A stretch of 64,000 nt of DNA from Catellatospora sichuanensis (GTDB lineage: Bacteria; Actinomycetota; Actinomycetes; Mycobacteriales; Micromonosporaceae): positions 62,001 through 126,000 of the forward strand of contig NZ_VIQO01000040.1 in assembly GCF_007483665.1 (NCBI RefSeq), written 5' to 3'. Shown one piece after another: positions 23,869 to 33,354 of this stretch. Position 1 is the stretch's first letter; each line of letters begins with the position of its first letter. The notes beneath the pieces were generated by a model. The model saw nothing but the letters and a program-made list of their open reading frames with translations, was not told where the DNA came from and searched no databases. The position numbers and the translations under genes are program-made.

Positions 23869-24948
23869 TCAATTCGCCATGAGGTCGGTCTGGCGGGCCT
23901 CGATGACGCGGGACAGCCACCGTGCTGCCTCGTCGGGCGGCAGTTCGTGGTCGAAGGTCATGGTCGGGACCAGGTGCTCGTAGACACGACCGTTCAGCCA
24001 GCCGTACATGCCGTTCGGCGGGTGCATGACCAGAATCCGCATGCCGTCGGTGGTAGCGATATCGGCGGGCCTGCTCTCGGGGGAGACGTACGCACCAGTG
24101 CCGTCGAACAGCCGGAACCGGCGGACGACCATGTTCCCGGCGGACAGGTTCGGTTCGCCGGTGGTCGCAGCGTCGACCCAGTCGGGCGGCACCGGTTCGA
24201 AGTGGGGCAGGCCCCGTCGGGTGGGACCGACAAGGCGGTCGGCGAGCAGCGTGTGTAGTTGGAAGTTGTCGCCGAGGCCGCTCATGGTCAGCCGGAATCC
24301 GCGCCCGGTGGCGTGATCGAGCACGATCAGCGGCTCGTCGTCGAGCACCTCGGCCAGGCCGTGCACCCAGTGGGCGAGTGGGACGTCCCCCGCGATCTCG
24401 GCGGCGGTTTCGCGGACCTTGTCGCGGTCCGACATCGCGCGGCGGAACTCGGGCAGGGCCATCGTGGTGATCAGCGCCTTGCACCAGTAGTCGACGTCGT
24501 ACCAGGCCATCGCGATAATCGTGGCCTCTTCCTCGGAAAGGCCGAGGCGGCGCGATCTGCGGACCAGCTTGTCGATCACCTTCGCCATGGGTGGCGGGTT
24601 CTCGCGGTCGGGCAGCTTCCCGGTCCAGGTCACCCGATTCCAGAGCACCCGGAACACGTCGGCGGCGAGCATCGACTTCGCCGCCTGTGCCGGCAGCACC
24701 TCGGCGAGGGGCAGTGGGGAGCCGCCCCACTCCACGCAGGCCCCGGCGAGGACCGCGACCCTGGCGAAGTCGCCGCTGAGTTTCGGGAGGAGAGCCGCCA
24801 GATCCTCGACGACGGTGGTGAGCTCGTCGGGCGGGAGCGGCCGGGCGTGTTCGGAGACCCTGCCCAGGTGTGCCCAGAAGCCTTCGATGTCGCCGGACTG
24901 CATCGCCTGGTACAGGCCGTCGGTAAGCGGCTTCAGCGGGGACGGCAC
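23869..24948 (-). CDS. Conserved actinobacterial protein, unknown function
   Basis: 359 aa, soluble. The N-terminal half is helical (SGDIEGFWAHLGRVSEHARPL; VFRVLWNRVTWTGKLPDREN), the C-terminal half mixed alpha/beta with a glycine-rich HATGRGFRLTMSGLGDNFQ and Trp/His-rich end (PPNGMYGWLNGRVYEHLVP; TMTFDHELPPDEAARWLSRV). No catalytic motif or membrane segment seen, and I do not recognise the family. It is divergent from the NACHT NTPase gene with 246 nt between starts, so a functional link is possible but unproven. Confidence 0.6.
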   Translation of the reverse strand: MPSPLKPLTDGLYQAMQSGDIEGFWAHLGRVSEHARPLPPDELTTVVEDLAALLPKLSGDFARVAVLAGACVEWGGSPLPLAEVLPAQAAKSMLAADVFRVLWNRVTWTGKLPDRENPPPMAKVIDKLVRRSRRLGLSEEEATIIAMAWYDVDYWCKALITTMALPEFRRAMSDRDKVRETAAEIAGDVPLAHWVHGLAEVLDDEPLIVLDHATGRGFRLTMSGLGDNFQLHTLLADRLVGPTRRGLPHFEPVPPDWVDAATTGEPNLSAGNMVVRRFRLFDGTGAYVSPESRPADIATTDGMRILVMHPPNGMYGWLNGRVYEHLVPTMTFDHELPPDEAARWLSRVIEARQTDLMAN

Positions 24949-25194
24949 AGTCGGTCAACGTACCGGCTTCGTCGGGACATGTCAGCCCCGCCGGGTTCGC
25001 CTGCCCGCAGATGCTAGGCGATCGAGGTTGCACGGACCGCCCTCGAGGACAAATGATCTTTGGTTGGCAGGGGCGTTTGCCCTAAGGAGCGCAGGTTCAC
25101 CCGGACAGGCGACGGCGGCTCGCCGCCGACTCGTACACAGTGTGGAAGGCCGCCGTCACACCGCGCGGTGGTGCCGACAGCCGGAGAGGTGCCC

Positions 25195-28100
25195 GTGCGA
25201 CGCGACAACCCACTCACCCTCGATGGCGCGCTGAAGATCCTCGGCAAGCACGAACCGAAGACGATCGGGCTGCTCGACAAGATCCTCGGCGGAGTCATCC
25301 TGGTCGGCGGTGGGATCGCCGCGGCGACCAACCCTGCTCTCGTGCCGCTGGCCATGCTGGCCGCTTCGTGGGGCTGGGTCGACCAGAAGAACGAGGCCGT
25401 CAAGCTTGTCCGTGCCGCGGTCGACGCCGTCAGCGCGAGGTTCTCCGCCACCAACGGCCACGACCGCGTCGACCTGCTCGCCGCAGCGCACACCACGATC
25501 GTCGTCGCGGGCTACTTTGAGGCGCTGCGCGAGGCGCTGGGCGAGTCACAGTGGGCCAAGCTGGACTTCTCGGCCGACGAGCAGGTCAACGTCGCCCTGG
25601 ACGTCCGCCCCAGCGACTTCCTGTCCACGCTGTACACGGCGGAGGTGCCACGGCCCTGCGCGACCCAGGGCTTCGTCGAGAGCAACGAGCTGGTGCGCGA
25701 ATGGATGACCGGCCTGAGCGTGCGCTGCATGCACTTCATGCGAGGCCTGGCAGGGTTCGAGGACATCTCGCCGGTGATCTTCGCGGAGACGCCGCGCAAC
25801 GGCCTGAAGCGATACCGATCCCTCTACTTGCAACTCGCCGACCAGGCGCCGGAGTTCAACATCTGGGCTTCGCTCGCAGAGCACGCCGCGACCCGCGACG
25901 CGACGCGGATTCTTGGCGCCGACCTCCACGCGGCGCTCGACGGGCAGTCCGACGCCCTCGCCCGAGTCGAGTCCCTGCTCACCATCTCCCGGACCTGCCC
26001 GGAACCGGTCGACCTGGCTCTCAAACTGCACCGCGCCAACCAGCGCGTCCTCGACCAGCCGATCGTCGACTCCTCCGCCGACCGCCACGAACTGCCCATC
26101 AACGTCCCCACCGTCGCCGAGGCCTACCTCAACCCGCGCTACCGCCACGCCCGCTACGACAGCGAGCAGTCCCGCCCCGGCGACGAGTCCTGGTGGGACG
26201 CCCAGCCCGCCGGCGACGACCTCGACCTGCTGGTCGTCGACCACGTCACCGGCCCCGAGGCGCAACGCCTGCCGATGCTGCTGCTCGGGCACCCGGGCGC
26301 AGGCAAGTCGCTGCTGACGAAGGTGCTCGCCGCCCGCCTGCCACCGTCGTCGTACACGGTCGTGCGGGTGCCGCTGCGCCGGGTCTCCGCCGACGTCCCC
26401 CTGTACAGGCAGATCCAGCTGGCACTCGACCTGGACACCAACTGCCGCATCGGCTGGCCTGAGCTGGTCGAGCAGACCTCCGACACCATCCGGGTGGTGC
26501 TGCTCGACGGCCTCGACGAGCTGCTGCAGGCCACCGCCCACGACCGCGCCGGCTACCTGCACGAGATCGTCGACTTCCAGCGGGCCGAGGCGGCGCAGTT
26601 GCGACCTGTCATCGTCGTGGTGACCTCCCGCACGGTCGTCGCCGACCGCGTCGACATCCCGCCGGGCACACCCGTCGTCCGCCTCGACGACTTCGACGAC
26701 GCCCAGACCCGGGCCTGGATCGACCAGTGGCGCGCCACCAACGACACCGCCATCCGCGCCGGCCGCCTGGGCGCGATCACGCACGAGGCGGCCCTGGCCC
26801 AGGGGGTCCTGGCCCGGCAGCCGCTGCTCCTGCTCATGCTCGCCCTGTACTGCGCCGACCCCGCCGCCGCGCCGCTGGATTCGGATCTGTCCCGGGCGGC
26901 CCTCTACCGAAAGCTCATCGACAACTTCGCGCTGCGTGAGGTCAGGAAGCGAGCCGACGGTGGGCTGACCGGAGATCGGCTCCGGGACGCCGTCGACGAC
27001 CAGGTGGGGCGGCTCGCGATCGCCGCGCTGGGAATGTTCAATCGCGGCCGGCAGGACATCACCGACCGCGAGCTGGGCGCGGATCTGGCGGCCCTGGGCG
27101 AGGCCGGCGACGCGCCGGACCCTGCCGAGTCGGGCCGGCGCGCGCTGGCCGAGTTCTTCTTCGTGCACACCGCCGAAGCCCAGACGCTCGCCTCAGGCCC
27201 CGCGCCGAGCGAACGTCACGGTGCGACGAGACGCTGCTACGAGTTCCTCCACGCGACCTTCGGGGAGTACCTGGTCGCAGCACGGATCGTCGAGGCGCTC
27301 GCGGACACCGCCGACAGCACCGTCGGCCGACGCCGCACCCACGAGCCCGACGACAGCTTCCTGTTCGCCGTCACCGGCCACCAGAGCATCGCCGGCCGCC
27401 AACCCGTGCTGGAGTTCGCCCGGCAGCTGCTCATGGAACTGGAGCCCGACGAGCGCGAGCAGATCGACGGCGTGCTCGTGACGTTGCTGGCCGAGGTGCG
27501 GCAGCGGCCCGATTCGGCGAAGTTCGCCGGATACCTGCCGACGGCGCAGGACCGGCTGCGGCGGATGGCCGCCTACTCGGCCAACCTGGTGCTGCTGCGG
27601 CTGCTGCTGTGCCCGGTCGAGCACGGCCTCGCCTGGGCGGATCTGTGGCCCGACCAGAACGAACAGGACGCCGCAGCGTCCTGGCGGGCCACCGTCAACA
27701 TGTGGCGGGCGGGTCTGGACCCCGGCGGCTGGCAGGCGATGATGACAACCCTGCACAGCTTCGAGGCGAAGGTCTACCTCACGACAGCGGACCAGTCGCT
27801 CACATACGACATAGGAGGGCTGCTGTACGCGCGGCTGTCGGGTGATCAGGTGATGGAACGCCATCTGCGCATCGGTACGGCGGTCACCGGCGAACTGATC
27901 TACACGCTGCTCCCGCACGACGATGCGCCGACTGTCGTGCTGACCAAGCTCCTGGCGAGGAACAACGGTTCACCGATTCCGATGCCGCTGTTGCCGATCC
28001 CCGACGGCCTCGAGGACGACGACCTCTACGCTCTCGACGACATGGTGGTCCGGCAGCTCATCCAGTTCAGCGGCCGCTGGTCGACGCAGGTGGTGGAGGT

Positions 28101-28446
28101 GTCGGTGCGGTGGTTGCTCGAGTCACCCGGCCATCATCGCCTTCGGTCGTACGCGCTGACGGCGGCTGTCTGCGCCCACCCCGACATGTTGTCCGGCCTA
28201 CCGTGGCGGGAGCTGGCGGCGCACTTCCGCGGTCCGGGTACGCGGCTGATGGTCGACGTGGCGCTGGCAATCCGCGCCTACACCGATCCCGAGCGGAACC
28301 AGTTGGCCGACTTCTGCCAGGCGGTCTTTCCGAGGGCTTCAGACGAACCCCGCTTCGACACGCTGCTACAGCGTGGTGATCATGTCGGGCTTCAGGTGCG
28401 TGACCTGCTGTCCGCGTTCATGCCCGATCAGAAACGCCTACTCTGA
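25195..28446 (+). CDS. STAND NTPase with NACHT domain (bacterial NLR-like)
   Basis: 1083 aa. GTG 25195 is preceded by GGAGAGG at good spacing; the frame is open to 25060 but that start has no support. Residues 1-360 form an N-terminal helical region with a hydrophobic patch (ILGGVILVGGGIAAATNPAL and PLAMLAASWGW). The NACHT ATPase follows: Walker A GHPGAGKSLLTK (from about residue 365), Walker B VVLLDGLDELL (about 433-443), sensor-like VIVVVTSRTVV, and the winged-helix/post-NACHT motif YEFLHATFGEYLVAARI (about 680-700). The C-terminal 380 residues are helical, probably the sensing region. Bacterial NACHT proteins of this build protect against phages by oligomerising on sensing infection; whether this one does is inference. 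No separate effector gene adjoins it on the same strand. Confidence 0.85.
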   Translation: MRRDNPLTLDGALKILGKHEPKTIGLLDKILGGVILVGGGIAAATNPALVPLAMLAASWGWVDQKNEAVKLVRAAVDAVSARFSATNGHDRVDLLAAAHTTIVVAGYFEALREALGESQWAKLDFSADEQVNVALDVRPSDFLSTLYTAEVPRPCATQGFVESNELVREWMTGLSVRCMHFMRGLAGFEDISPVIFAETPRNGLKRYRSLYLQLADQAPEFNIWASLAEHAATRDATRILGADLHAALDGQSDALARVESLLTISRTCPEPVDLALKLHRANQRVLDQPIVDSSADRHELPINVPTVAEAYLNPRYRHARYDSEQSRPGDESWWDAQPAGDDLDLLVVDHVTGPEAQRLPMLLLGHPGAGKSLLTKVLAARLPPSSYTVVRVPLRRVSADVPLYRQIQLALDLDTNCRIGWPELVEQTSDTIRVVLLDGLDELLQATAHDRAGYLHEIVDFQRAEAAQLRPVIVVVTSRTVVADRVDIPPGTPVVRLDDFDDAQTRAWIDQWRATNDTAIRAGRLGAITHEAALAQGVLARQPLLLLMLALYCADPAAAPLDSDLSRAALYRKLIDNFALREVRKRADGGLTGDRLRDAVDDQVGRLAIAALGMFNRGRQDITDRELGADLAALGEAGDAPDPAESGRRALAEFFFVHTAEAQTLASGPAPSERHGATRRCYEFLHATFGEYLVAARIVEALADTADSTVGRRRTHEPDDSFLFAVTGHQSIAGRQPVLEFARQLLMELEPDEREQIDGVLVTLLAEVRQRPDSAKFAGYLPTAQDRLRRMAAYSANLVLLRLLLCPVEHGLAWADLWPDQNEQDAAASWRATVNMWRAGLDPGGWQAMMTTLHSFEAKVYLTTADQSLTYDIGGLLYARLSGDQVMERHLRIGTAVTGELIYTLLPHDDAPTVVLTKLLARNNGSPIPMPLLPIPDGLEDDDLYALDDMVVRQLIQFSGRWSTQVVEVSVRWLLESPGHHRLRSYALTAAVCAHPDMLSGLPWRELAAHFRGPGTRLMVDVALAIRAYTDPERNQLADFCQAVFPRASDEPRFDTLLQRGDHVGLQVRDLLSAFMPDQKRLL

Positions 28447-28686
28447 GCGGCGGGCGCCGGCGGATGGAGAGCGATCAGTTGCCGGCGTGGAGGACGACGC
28501 TGCTGGCTTCCGCGCAGCTGCGCAGCCTAGGCCGCGGCAATGGCACCGGAGGGACGAGTAGGGGAGCGCCCGCATCGGTGTGGGTACGGGTTTGTTGGTG
28601 CGTTCGATATCGCCTCGCGGGAGACCCTGAGCACCCGTGGCGCGTGCTGCTTCCCGTAGCGGGTCCGCGGGCGCCTCATGTCGTCG

Positions 28687-29613
28687 TCACCCCGGGATCG
28701 GGCCGTGGTGCCCCGCATCCTGCCGGAAGGTAGCGACACGGTTGCCGGAGATCTCGAGCACCACTTCGACTGCGGCCGACATGTATTGCTCATCGGAGGT
28801 GGCGAACGGCAGGTTCAGATGGGCTTCCACGCTCTGCGTAGACACGCCGGCCGCGCTGCTTTCGGCTCCGATCAATGCGGTGATGGTCCGAGGTAGATCA
28901 AAGGAAATGATCGTATATTCGTTGCCGGTAAGCGTGATCTGGCCGGGAAAGCTGACTTCCAGCCAACTTCTGCCAGTCTTGCAACTGTTGAACACTCTGC
29001 CGTTCAGTTGCACCTTGGTGCCGGCCGATTCGCTCAGCAGCGAGCCTTCGACCTGCCAGTGATCGCTGGCGACCGAGCTCACAGTCAACGTGGATCCGAC
29101 CCGTTTCGCGGGCTCCTCCTCGCCCATGCAAGCCACCGCGATGGGCTCGTTCGTCGTCGCTCGCACGGTGACGTTCTTGAGTAGTTGCTGTTCTTCGCTG
29201 GAGTTGTACACGGCGAGCTCCAGCCGGTAGTTCTGGCCCGCCTCCGCGATCGTCAATGCCTCGACCTGGACCTGCCCGGACGTGTCCACGAACCCGAGTG
29301 CATCATGGATCAGGAAGTGTCGGCCGGCCGCGGTCATCGACGCCGTACCTATGCCCAGGACGAGGCCAGCGGCCAGGGCTGCCGCCAGCAGCCGCAGCCG
29401 CGGGTAGCGCGGCTTGTCCTCGGCATTCCTGGCTCGCCACAGGTTGTGCAGCCCATATCCGCCAAGTGCCACGACGGCCACTGCCACGCCGACGGACGAG
29501 GCCGGACGGTCCTGGGTCAACGCCACAGTCGCCGATACCGACGTCAACGCGACCGCGAGCAACGGCTCGACTTTCGACAGCAGCGATGGCCGTGATGGCT
29601 GCGGTTCGGTCAC
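28687..29613 (-). CDS. Membrane-anchored extracytoplasmic protein, unknown
   Basis: 308 aa. Three N-terminal membrane helices (about 15-33 VEPLLAVALTSVSATVAL; 40-58; 74-92) are followed by an extracytoplasmic beta-rich domain (VQVEALTIAEAGQNYRLELA, LNGRVFNSCKTGRSWLEVSF, VEVVLEISGNRVATF). Two cysteines (AVACMGEE, NSCKTG) could pair. No catalytic motif, family not recognised. Codon third positions are less GC-rich than in neighbours, hinting at transfer. It is the second gene of a pair, its ATG abutting the stop of the 29615 gene. Confidence 0.6.
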   Translation of the reverse strand: MTEPQPSRPSLLSKVEPLLAVALTSVSATVALTQDRPASSVGVAVAVVALGGYGLHNLWRARNAEDKPRYPRLRLLAAALAAGLVLGIGTASMTAAGRHFLIHDALGFVDTSGQVQVEALTIAEAGQNYRLELAVYNSSEEQQLLKNVTVRATTNEPIAVACMGEEEPAKRVGSTLTVSSVASDHWQVEGSLLSESAGTKVQLNGRVFNSCKTGRSWLEVSFPGQITLTGNEYTIISFDLPRTITALIGAESSAAGVSTQSVEAHLNLPFATSDEQYMSAAVEVVLEISGNRVATFRQDAGHHGPIPG

Positions 29614-29614
29614 G

Positions 29615-30277
29615 TCATGGTCCCTTCGTCGCCGCCGGCAGCGGCTGGGGCGGAAGATTGATGCGCTTCATGTGACTCAGGGAGCCGACCGTGCCCATGC
29701 TGTCGGGTTCACAGAAGTAGCTCTTGTTGTTGCTGACGGTCTGGATATGCAGGTCGATGGTGTCGAGTGCAACGCCGTCGATCGGCGAGTAGGACACCAG
29801 CGCGCCTTTGGCGTTGTCGTACTCGACGATCTGTAGGTTGCCGTCGGTTGTGCTCCAGAGAAACGGGATGCTCCCCGAGAACCTGAACCACAGCTCGTCT
29901 TTGTCGTTGAACTTGACCAGCTGCGGTCCGGTGGTGTTGTAGCTGTAGTAGCCAGTGCCGTCGGCGTAGAAGACTGCCATCGGTCCGTAGGCGGTGACGG
30001 TGTCGCTGCCAAGGTCATCGATCCGGACTGAGTAGTCGTCTTCAGGTACCTGCCATGCGCCGAGCACGCATGGATCGTGCGGCCCGGTCGGCGGGGCTGT
30101 CGGTGGACGGACCGCAGGTTCGGAGGGCTCCGCTTCGTCAGTCTGTTCCGCGATGACCGGGCTGGTTTGATCGCGTCCAGCCGAGGTCGTCATCACGAAG
30201 GCGGCGACCGCGATGGCGACCACCATCGCGCCCGTTGCGGCGTCGGCGAGTCTCTGACGTGTCGCTGCGTTGGGCAT
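29615..30277 (-). CDS. Membrane-anchored lipocalin-like extracytoplasmic protein, unknown
   Basis: 220 aa. One N-terminal membrane helix (AATGAMVVAIAVAAFVMTT, about 13-31), a Pro/Glu/Thr linker (38-65), then a domain beginning CVLGAWQVPEDDYSV with repeated aromatic beta-strands (VFYADGTGYYSYN, ELWFRFSGSIPFLW, NLQIVEYDNAKG). The GxW start resembles lipocalin/START-like small-molecule-binding barrels. A cysteine pair (CVLG, YFCEPD) may close the barrel. First gene of a two-gene operon with the 28687 gene; both are probably cell-envelope proteins. Function unknown. Confidence 0.6.
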   Translation of the reverse strand: MPNAATRQRLADAATGAMVVAIAVAAFVMTTSAGRDQTSPVIAEQTDEAEPSEPAVRPPTAPPTGPHDPCVLGAWQVPEDDYSVRIDDLGSDTVTAYGPMAVFYADGTGYYSYNTTGPQLVKFNDKDELWFRFSGSIPFLWSTTDGNLQIVEYDNAKGALVSYSPIDGVALDTIDLHIQTVSNNKSYFCEPDSMGTVGSLSHMKRINLPPQPLPAATKGP

Positions 30278-30435
30278 GACCTAAGCCTTCGAGGATTGAC
30301 GTGTTGGGATCACGTGTTACCGAACCTGCCAGCTGCCGCGCACACTGAACAGCAGCCGGGGTGTCAAATCATGGACAGGCCTGCCAAGCTGTGGTTGCGT
30401 CCGCGGTGGCGAGCTCGAGCTGAGTCGAGGAGGAC

Positions 30436-31128
30436 GTGTTGCGGATCCTGGTGGCCGACGACGACACTGCCGTGCGTGACTCGCTCGCGCGCAGTCTCAG
30501 GTTCGAGGGCTACGCGGTGGACGTCTCCGCGGACGGCGCCGAAGCGCTCGCCTCCATGCTTGTCGCCGAACCCGATGCGCTCGTGCTCGACGTGATGATG
30601 CCCGGCGTCGACGGACTCGACGTATGCCGATCGCTGCGCGGGCGAGGCATCGTGGTTCCCGTGCTGATGCTGACCGCCCGCGACAGCGTCGGCGACCGGG
30701 TAGCCGGGCTGGACGCCGGCGCCGACGACTACCTGGTGAAACCGTTCGCCCTGCAGGAGCTGCTGGCACGGCTGCGCGCACTGCTGCGTCGCGCGGTGCT
30801 CACCGGCGCCGGCAGCCAGGACGGGCCGCTGCGCTTCGCCGGAATCACCCTCGACCCCGTCACCCGCGAGGTGAGCGCCGACGGCCGCCCCGTACGGCTG
30901 ACCCGTACCGAGTTCAGCATCCTCGAAGTGTTCCTGCGCCATCCGCGCCAGGTCATGACCAGGTCGGCGCTTTTCGAGCAGGTCTGGGGGTACGACTTCG
31001 GCGAGAGCTCCAACAGCCTGCACGTGTACCTGGGCTACCTGCGCCGCAAGCTGGAGGCCGACGGCCGCGACCGTCTGCTGCACACCGTGCGCGGCATCGG
31101 CTACGTGCTGCGTGAGACGCCGCTGTGA
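30436..31128 (+). CDS. OmpR-family response regulator (MprA-like)
   Basis: 230 aa. Receiver domain: acidic pocket [10 protein letters not shown], phospho-acceptor Asp in [12 protein letters not shown] (about residue 52), switch Thr in MLTARD, Lys in YLVKPFAL. The C-terminal winged helix has [28 protein letters not shown] and RRKLEADG. It closely follows the MprA layout, a regulator of envelope stress in actinobacteria. GAGGAGGA at 30427-30434 is too close to GTG 30436, so the real start may be TTG 30439. It overlaps the kinase start by GTGA. Confidence 0.93.
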   Translation: MLRILVADDDTAVRDSLARSLRFEGYAVDVSADGAEALASMLVAEPDALVLDVMMPGVDGLDVCRSLRGRGIVVPVLMLTARDSVGDRVAGLDAGADDYLVKPFALQELLARLRALLRRAVLTGAGSQDGPLRFAGITLDPVTREVSADGRPVRLTRTEFSILEVFLRHPRQVMTRSALFEQVWGYDFGESSNSLHVYLGYLRRKLEADGRDRLLHTVRGIGYVLRETPL

Positions 31129-32534
31129 GCCTCACCAACCGGCTGAGCGTCATCGCGGCGCTCGCCGTCGCCGTCGCCGTCGTGGCCGTCAGCGCCATGG
31201 CGTTCCTCCTTGTCCAGGAGGAGCTGTACCGGCAGCTCGATGCCCAGCTCGACGCCGACGCCCGCACCATCGCAACTCAGCCGGACCGGTGGATGGCCAA
31301 GTCCCCGATGAAGCCGCCGCCGAAAGGTCCGGTCGAGGGACAGCGGCGCGGCATCGAGGAAGTCGGCCTCGGGCCGCGCTGGCAGATGATCACCGTCAAG
31401 GGCGTCGTCTTCACCTCCGCCCTGCCGGTCACCGACGGCACCCTGGCAGTCCTCAACGGGCAAGCGGCCGGCAGCAAGGAGACGGTCACCGCCGGCGACG
31501 AGCAGCTGCGGATGGTTTCGCTGCCCCTGGACGAGGGCGGCGTCATCCAGGTGGCCCAGCCGCTCGGACCGCTCCATCAGACGCTCAGACGGCTGGCGAT
31601 GCTGCTCGCGTTCGGCTGCCTCGGCGGTGCCGCGCTGGCGGCACTACTGGGGCGCAGTGTCGCGCGCGCCGGACTCTCGCCCATCCACCAGCTGACCGGA
31701 GCCGTCGAGCGCGTAGCCGCCACGCGGGACCTGCTCACCGCGATACCGGTGCGCGGCCACGACGAAGTCGCCCGCCTGGCGGGAGCGTTCAACGACATGC
31801 TCGCCGCGCTGAGCGAGTCGCGTGCCGCCCAGCGGGCCCTGGTCGAAGACGCCGGACACGAGCTGCGAACGCCGCTGACGAGCCTGCGTACCAACATCGA
31901 GCTGTTGGTGCGGGCGGAAGCCGAACCCGAATCGGGTCGGGTACTGCCGGCGCAGGACCGGGCCCGGCTGATGCAGGACCTGGAAACACAGGTGGTGGAA
32001 CTGACGCAGCTCACCAACGAGCTGGTCGACCTGGCCCGTGAACAGACGAGCCCGGAACAGGCCGAGCCGGTCGACCTGGCCGAGGTGGTCGTCACGGCGG
32101 TCGAACGGTGCCGCGGCCGTACCGCGGTGCCGATCGACGCCGACCTGGTCACAGCGGAGCTGACGGGCCGTCCCGGCGCATTGGAGCGGATGATCATGAA
32201 TCTGCTCGACAACGCCACCAAGTGGAGCCCGGCCGGCGGGCGGGTTTGTGTGCGCCTGCGCCATGTCGGACAGCAGGTGGAACTGAGCGTCGTCGACGCC
32301 GGCCCCGGCATCGACGAAGCCGATCGCCTGCGCGTGTTCGAGCGGTTCTACCGGGCCCCCGCGGCCAGGGCACTGCCCGGTTCCGGCCTGGGCCTGGCCA
32401 TCGTCGCGCAGACGGTGGCCCAGCACGGCGGCACGGTGACCGCGGAACCGGCGACGACCGGCGGCGCCCTGTTGCGGGTGCTGCTGCCGTCGAACTCATC
32501 GCATTTTCTTAACCAACCGATCAGCGGCGTTTAG
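31125..32534 (+). CDS. Sensor histidine kinase (MprB-like)
   Basis: 469 aa. TM1 (about residues 7-30), an extracytoplasmic sensor segment of roughly 115 residues rich in Lys/Pro, TM2 (about 150-170), a HAMP linker, the HisKA phospho-acceptor ([17 protein letters not shown]), then HATPase_c with the N box [12 protein letters not shown]1 [13 protein letters not shown] box VFERFYR and G2 GSGLGLAIV. It pairs with the upstream MprA-like regulator, starting inside its stop codon. The pair likely senses envelope perturbation. The third gene of the operon may be an accessory or target. Confidence 0.92.
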   Translation: MSLTNRLSVIAALAVAVAVVAVSAMAFLLVQEELYRQLDAQLDADARTIATQPDRWMAKSPMKPPPKGPVEGQRRGIEEVGLGPRWQMITVKGVVFTSALPVTDGTLAVLNGQAAGSKETVTAGDEQLRMVSLPLDEGGVIQVAQPLGPLHQTLRRLAMLLAFGCLGGAALAALLGRSVARAGLSPIHQLTGAVERVAATRDLLTAIPVRGHDEVARLAGAFNDMLAALSESRAAQRALVEDAGHELRTPLTSLRTNIELLVRAEAEPESGRVLPAQDRARLMQDLETQVVELTQLTNELVDLAREQTSPEQAEPVDLAEVVVTAVERCRGRTAVPIDADLVTAELTGRPGALERMIMNLLDNATKWSPAGGRVCVRLRHVGQQVELSVVDAGPGIDEADRLRVFERFYRAPAARALPGSGLGLAIVAQTVAQHGGTVTAEPATTGGALLRVLLPSNSSHFLNQPISGV

Positions 32535-32557
32535 CCGCCTGCGCCACCGTGTCCTGC

Positions 32558-32998
32558 ATGACAACAGAGTCCTTCGAAACACCACCCGCCGACGCCTCCG
32601 CAGAACCGGTGGCCCCGGTGGCCACGCAGCCGGCCGCGGCACCGGCTCCACGGCGCTTGTCAGGCAAACTCGCACTGGCACTGGCCGGGGCGTTTCTTGC
32701 CGGAGCGGTCTGCACCGGATGTTTCGGTGTCGCGGTCGTATTCGTAGGGCACCATGCCGACGATCACCGCGAGTTCGGTGGCGACCACCCGAAGATCGAG
32801 CGCGTGATCCCGGAGCGCGGTGAGTGGAAGGGCGAGAAAGGCCGGCCCGGTGGCGGGATGCCATGGGAGAAGCAGGCCTGGCCCGGGCCGCAGGACAAGG
32901 GAATATGGCCGGATCCGAACGGCAAGCCCGGTTGGCCGGGCGTGCCGGCACCCGCTGACAAACTCCCGTCGCCGGTGCCGTCTCCGTCGAGCTCCTGA
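32558..32998 (+). CDS. Small membrane protein with Pro-rich extracellular tail
   Basis: 146 aa from ATG 32558 (or 149 from GTG 32549). A Pro/Ala-rich cytosolic N-terminus is followed by one membrane helix with three cysteines (LALAGAFLAGAVCTGCFGV, about residues 43-65) and a charged, His/Asp/Glu/Lys then Pro/Gly/Trp-rich tail (GHHADDHREFGGDH; PGGGMPWEKQAWPGPQ). It starts 14-24 nt after the MprB-like stop, so it is probably co-transcribed and may tune or report on the kinase. A short dyad GCGGCGTTTAGCCGC spans the junction. Family not recognised. Confidence 0.6.
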   Translation: MTTESFETPPADASAEPVAPVATQPAAAPAPRRLSGKLALALAGAFLAGAVCTGCFGVAVVFVGHHADDHREFGGDHPKIERVIPERGEWKGEKGRPGGGMPWEKQAWPGPQDKGIWPDPNGKPGWPGVPAPADKLPSPVPSPSSS

Positions 32999-33309
32999 CC
33001 AGAACGGCACCAGCAGGTTGCACCGAAGCCGGGGTCGTGCCGTCGTTGCCCGAGGGCCGACCCTTCGCTGAACCACTCACCCGGCCGCCCTCCCCGGTTC
33101 ATGCCGGCCGACAGCGTCGGATCGCGGCGTTATTCGGCCGGGAGCTGTGATGAAGACGGCGGTGTGCACGAGATCGGTGGCGTCCCCTCGCTGCGAGGAC
33201 TTCCCGGATCCCGTGGCCGGTGACCGATGAGGTGGTCATCGACGTGAAGGCGGTCGCGGTCGCGGTCGAGAACGTCGACAACCGGCCGCGGCCGGCCTGC
33301 TCGCCGCGA
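32999..33309. other. Intergenic stretch between two converging genes
   Basis: No assignable gene. A short plus-strand segment (VTDEVVIDVKAVAVAVENVD, from 33220) has coding-like codons but leads into the antisense of the next gene, so I regard it as either a remnant or chance. Confidence 0.3.
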
Positions 33310-33346
33310 CCGACCGCTGCCCGCCGGTGCGGCGGGCAGCGGTCGG
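33310..33346 (-). terminator. Perfect 16-bp hairpin terminator
   Basis: Arms 33310-33325 and 33331-33346 are exact reverse complements (GC-rich, 5-nt loop), starting 9 nt beyond the stop of the minus-strand lectin-like gene. A strong intrinsic terminator without a long U-tract. Confidence 0.8.
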
Positions 33347-33354
33347 TTCATCGC

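Noticed and set aside
25060-25194. Upstream start for the NACHT gene
   Set aside because: The extra 45 residues are Arg/Thr/Pro-rich and poorly coding, and GTG 25195 has a good Shine-Dalgarno.
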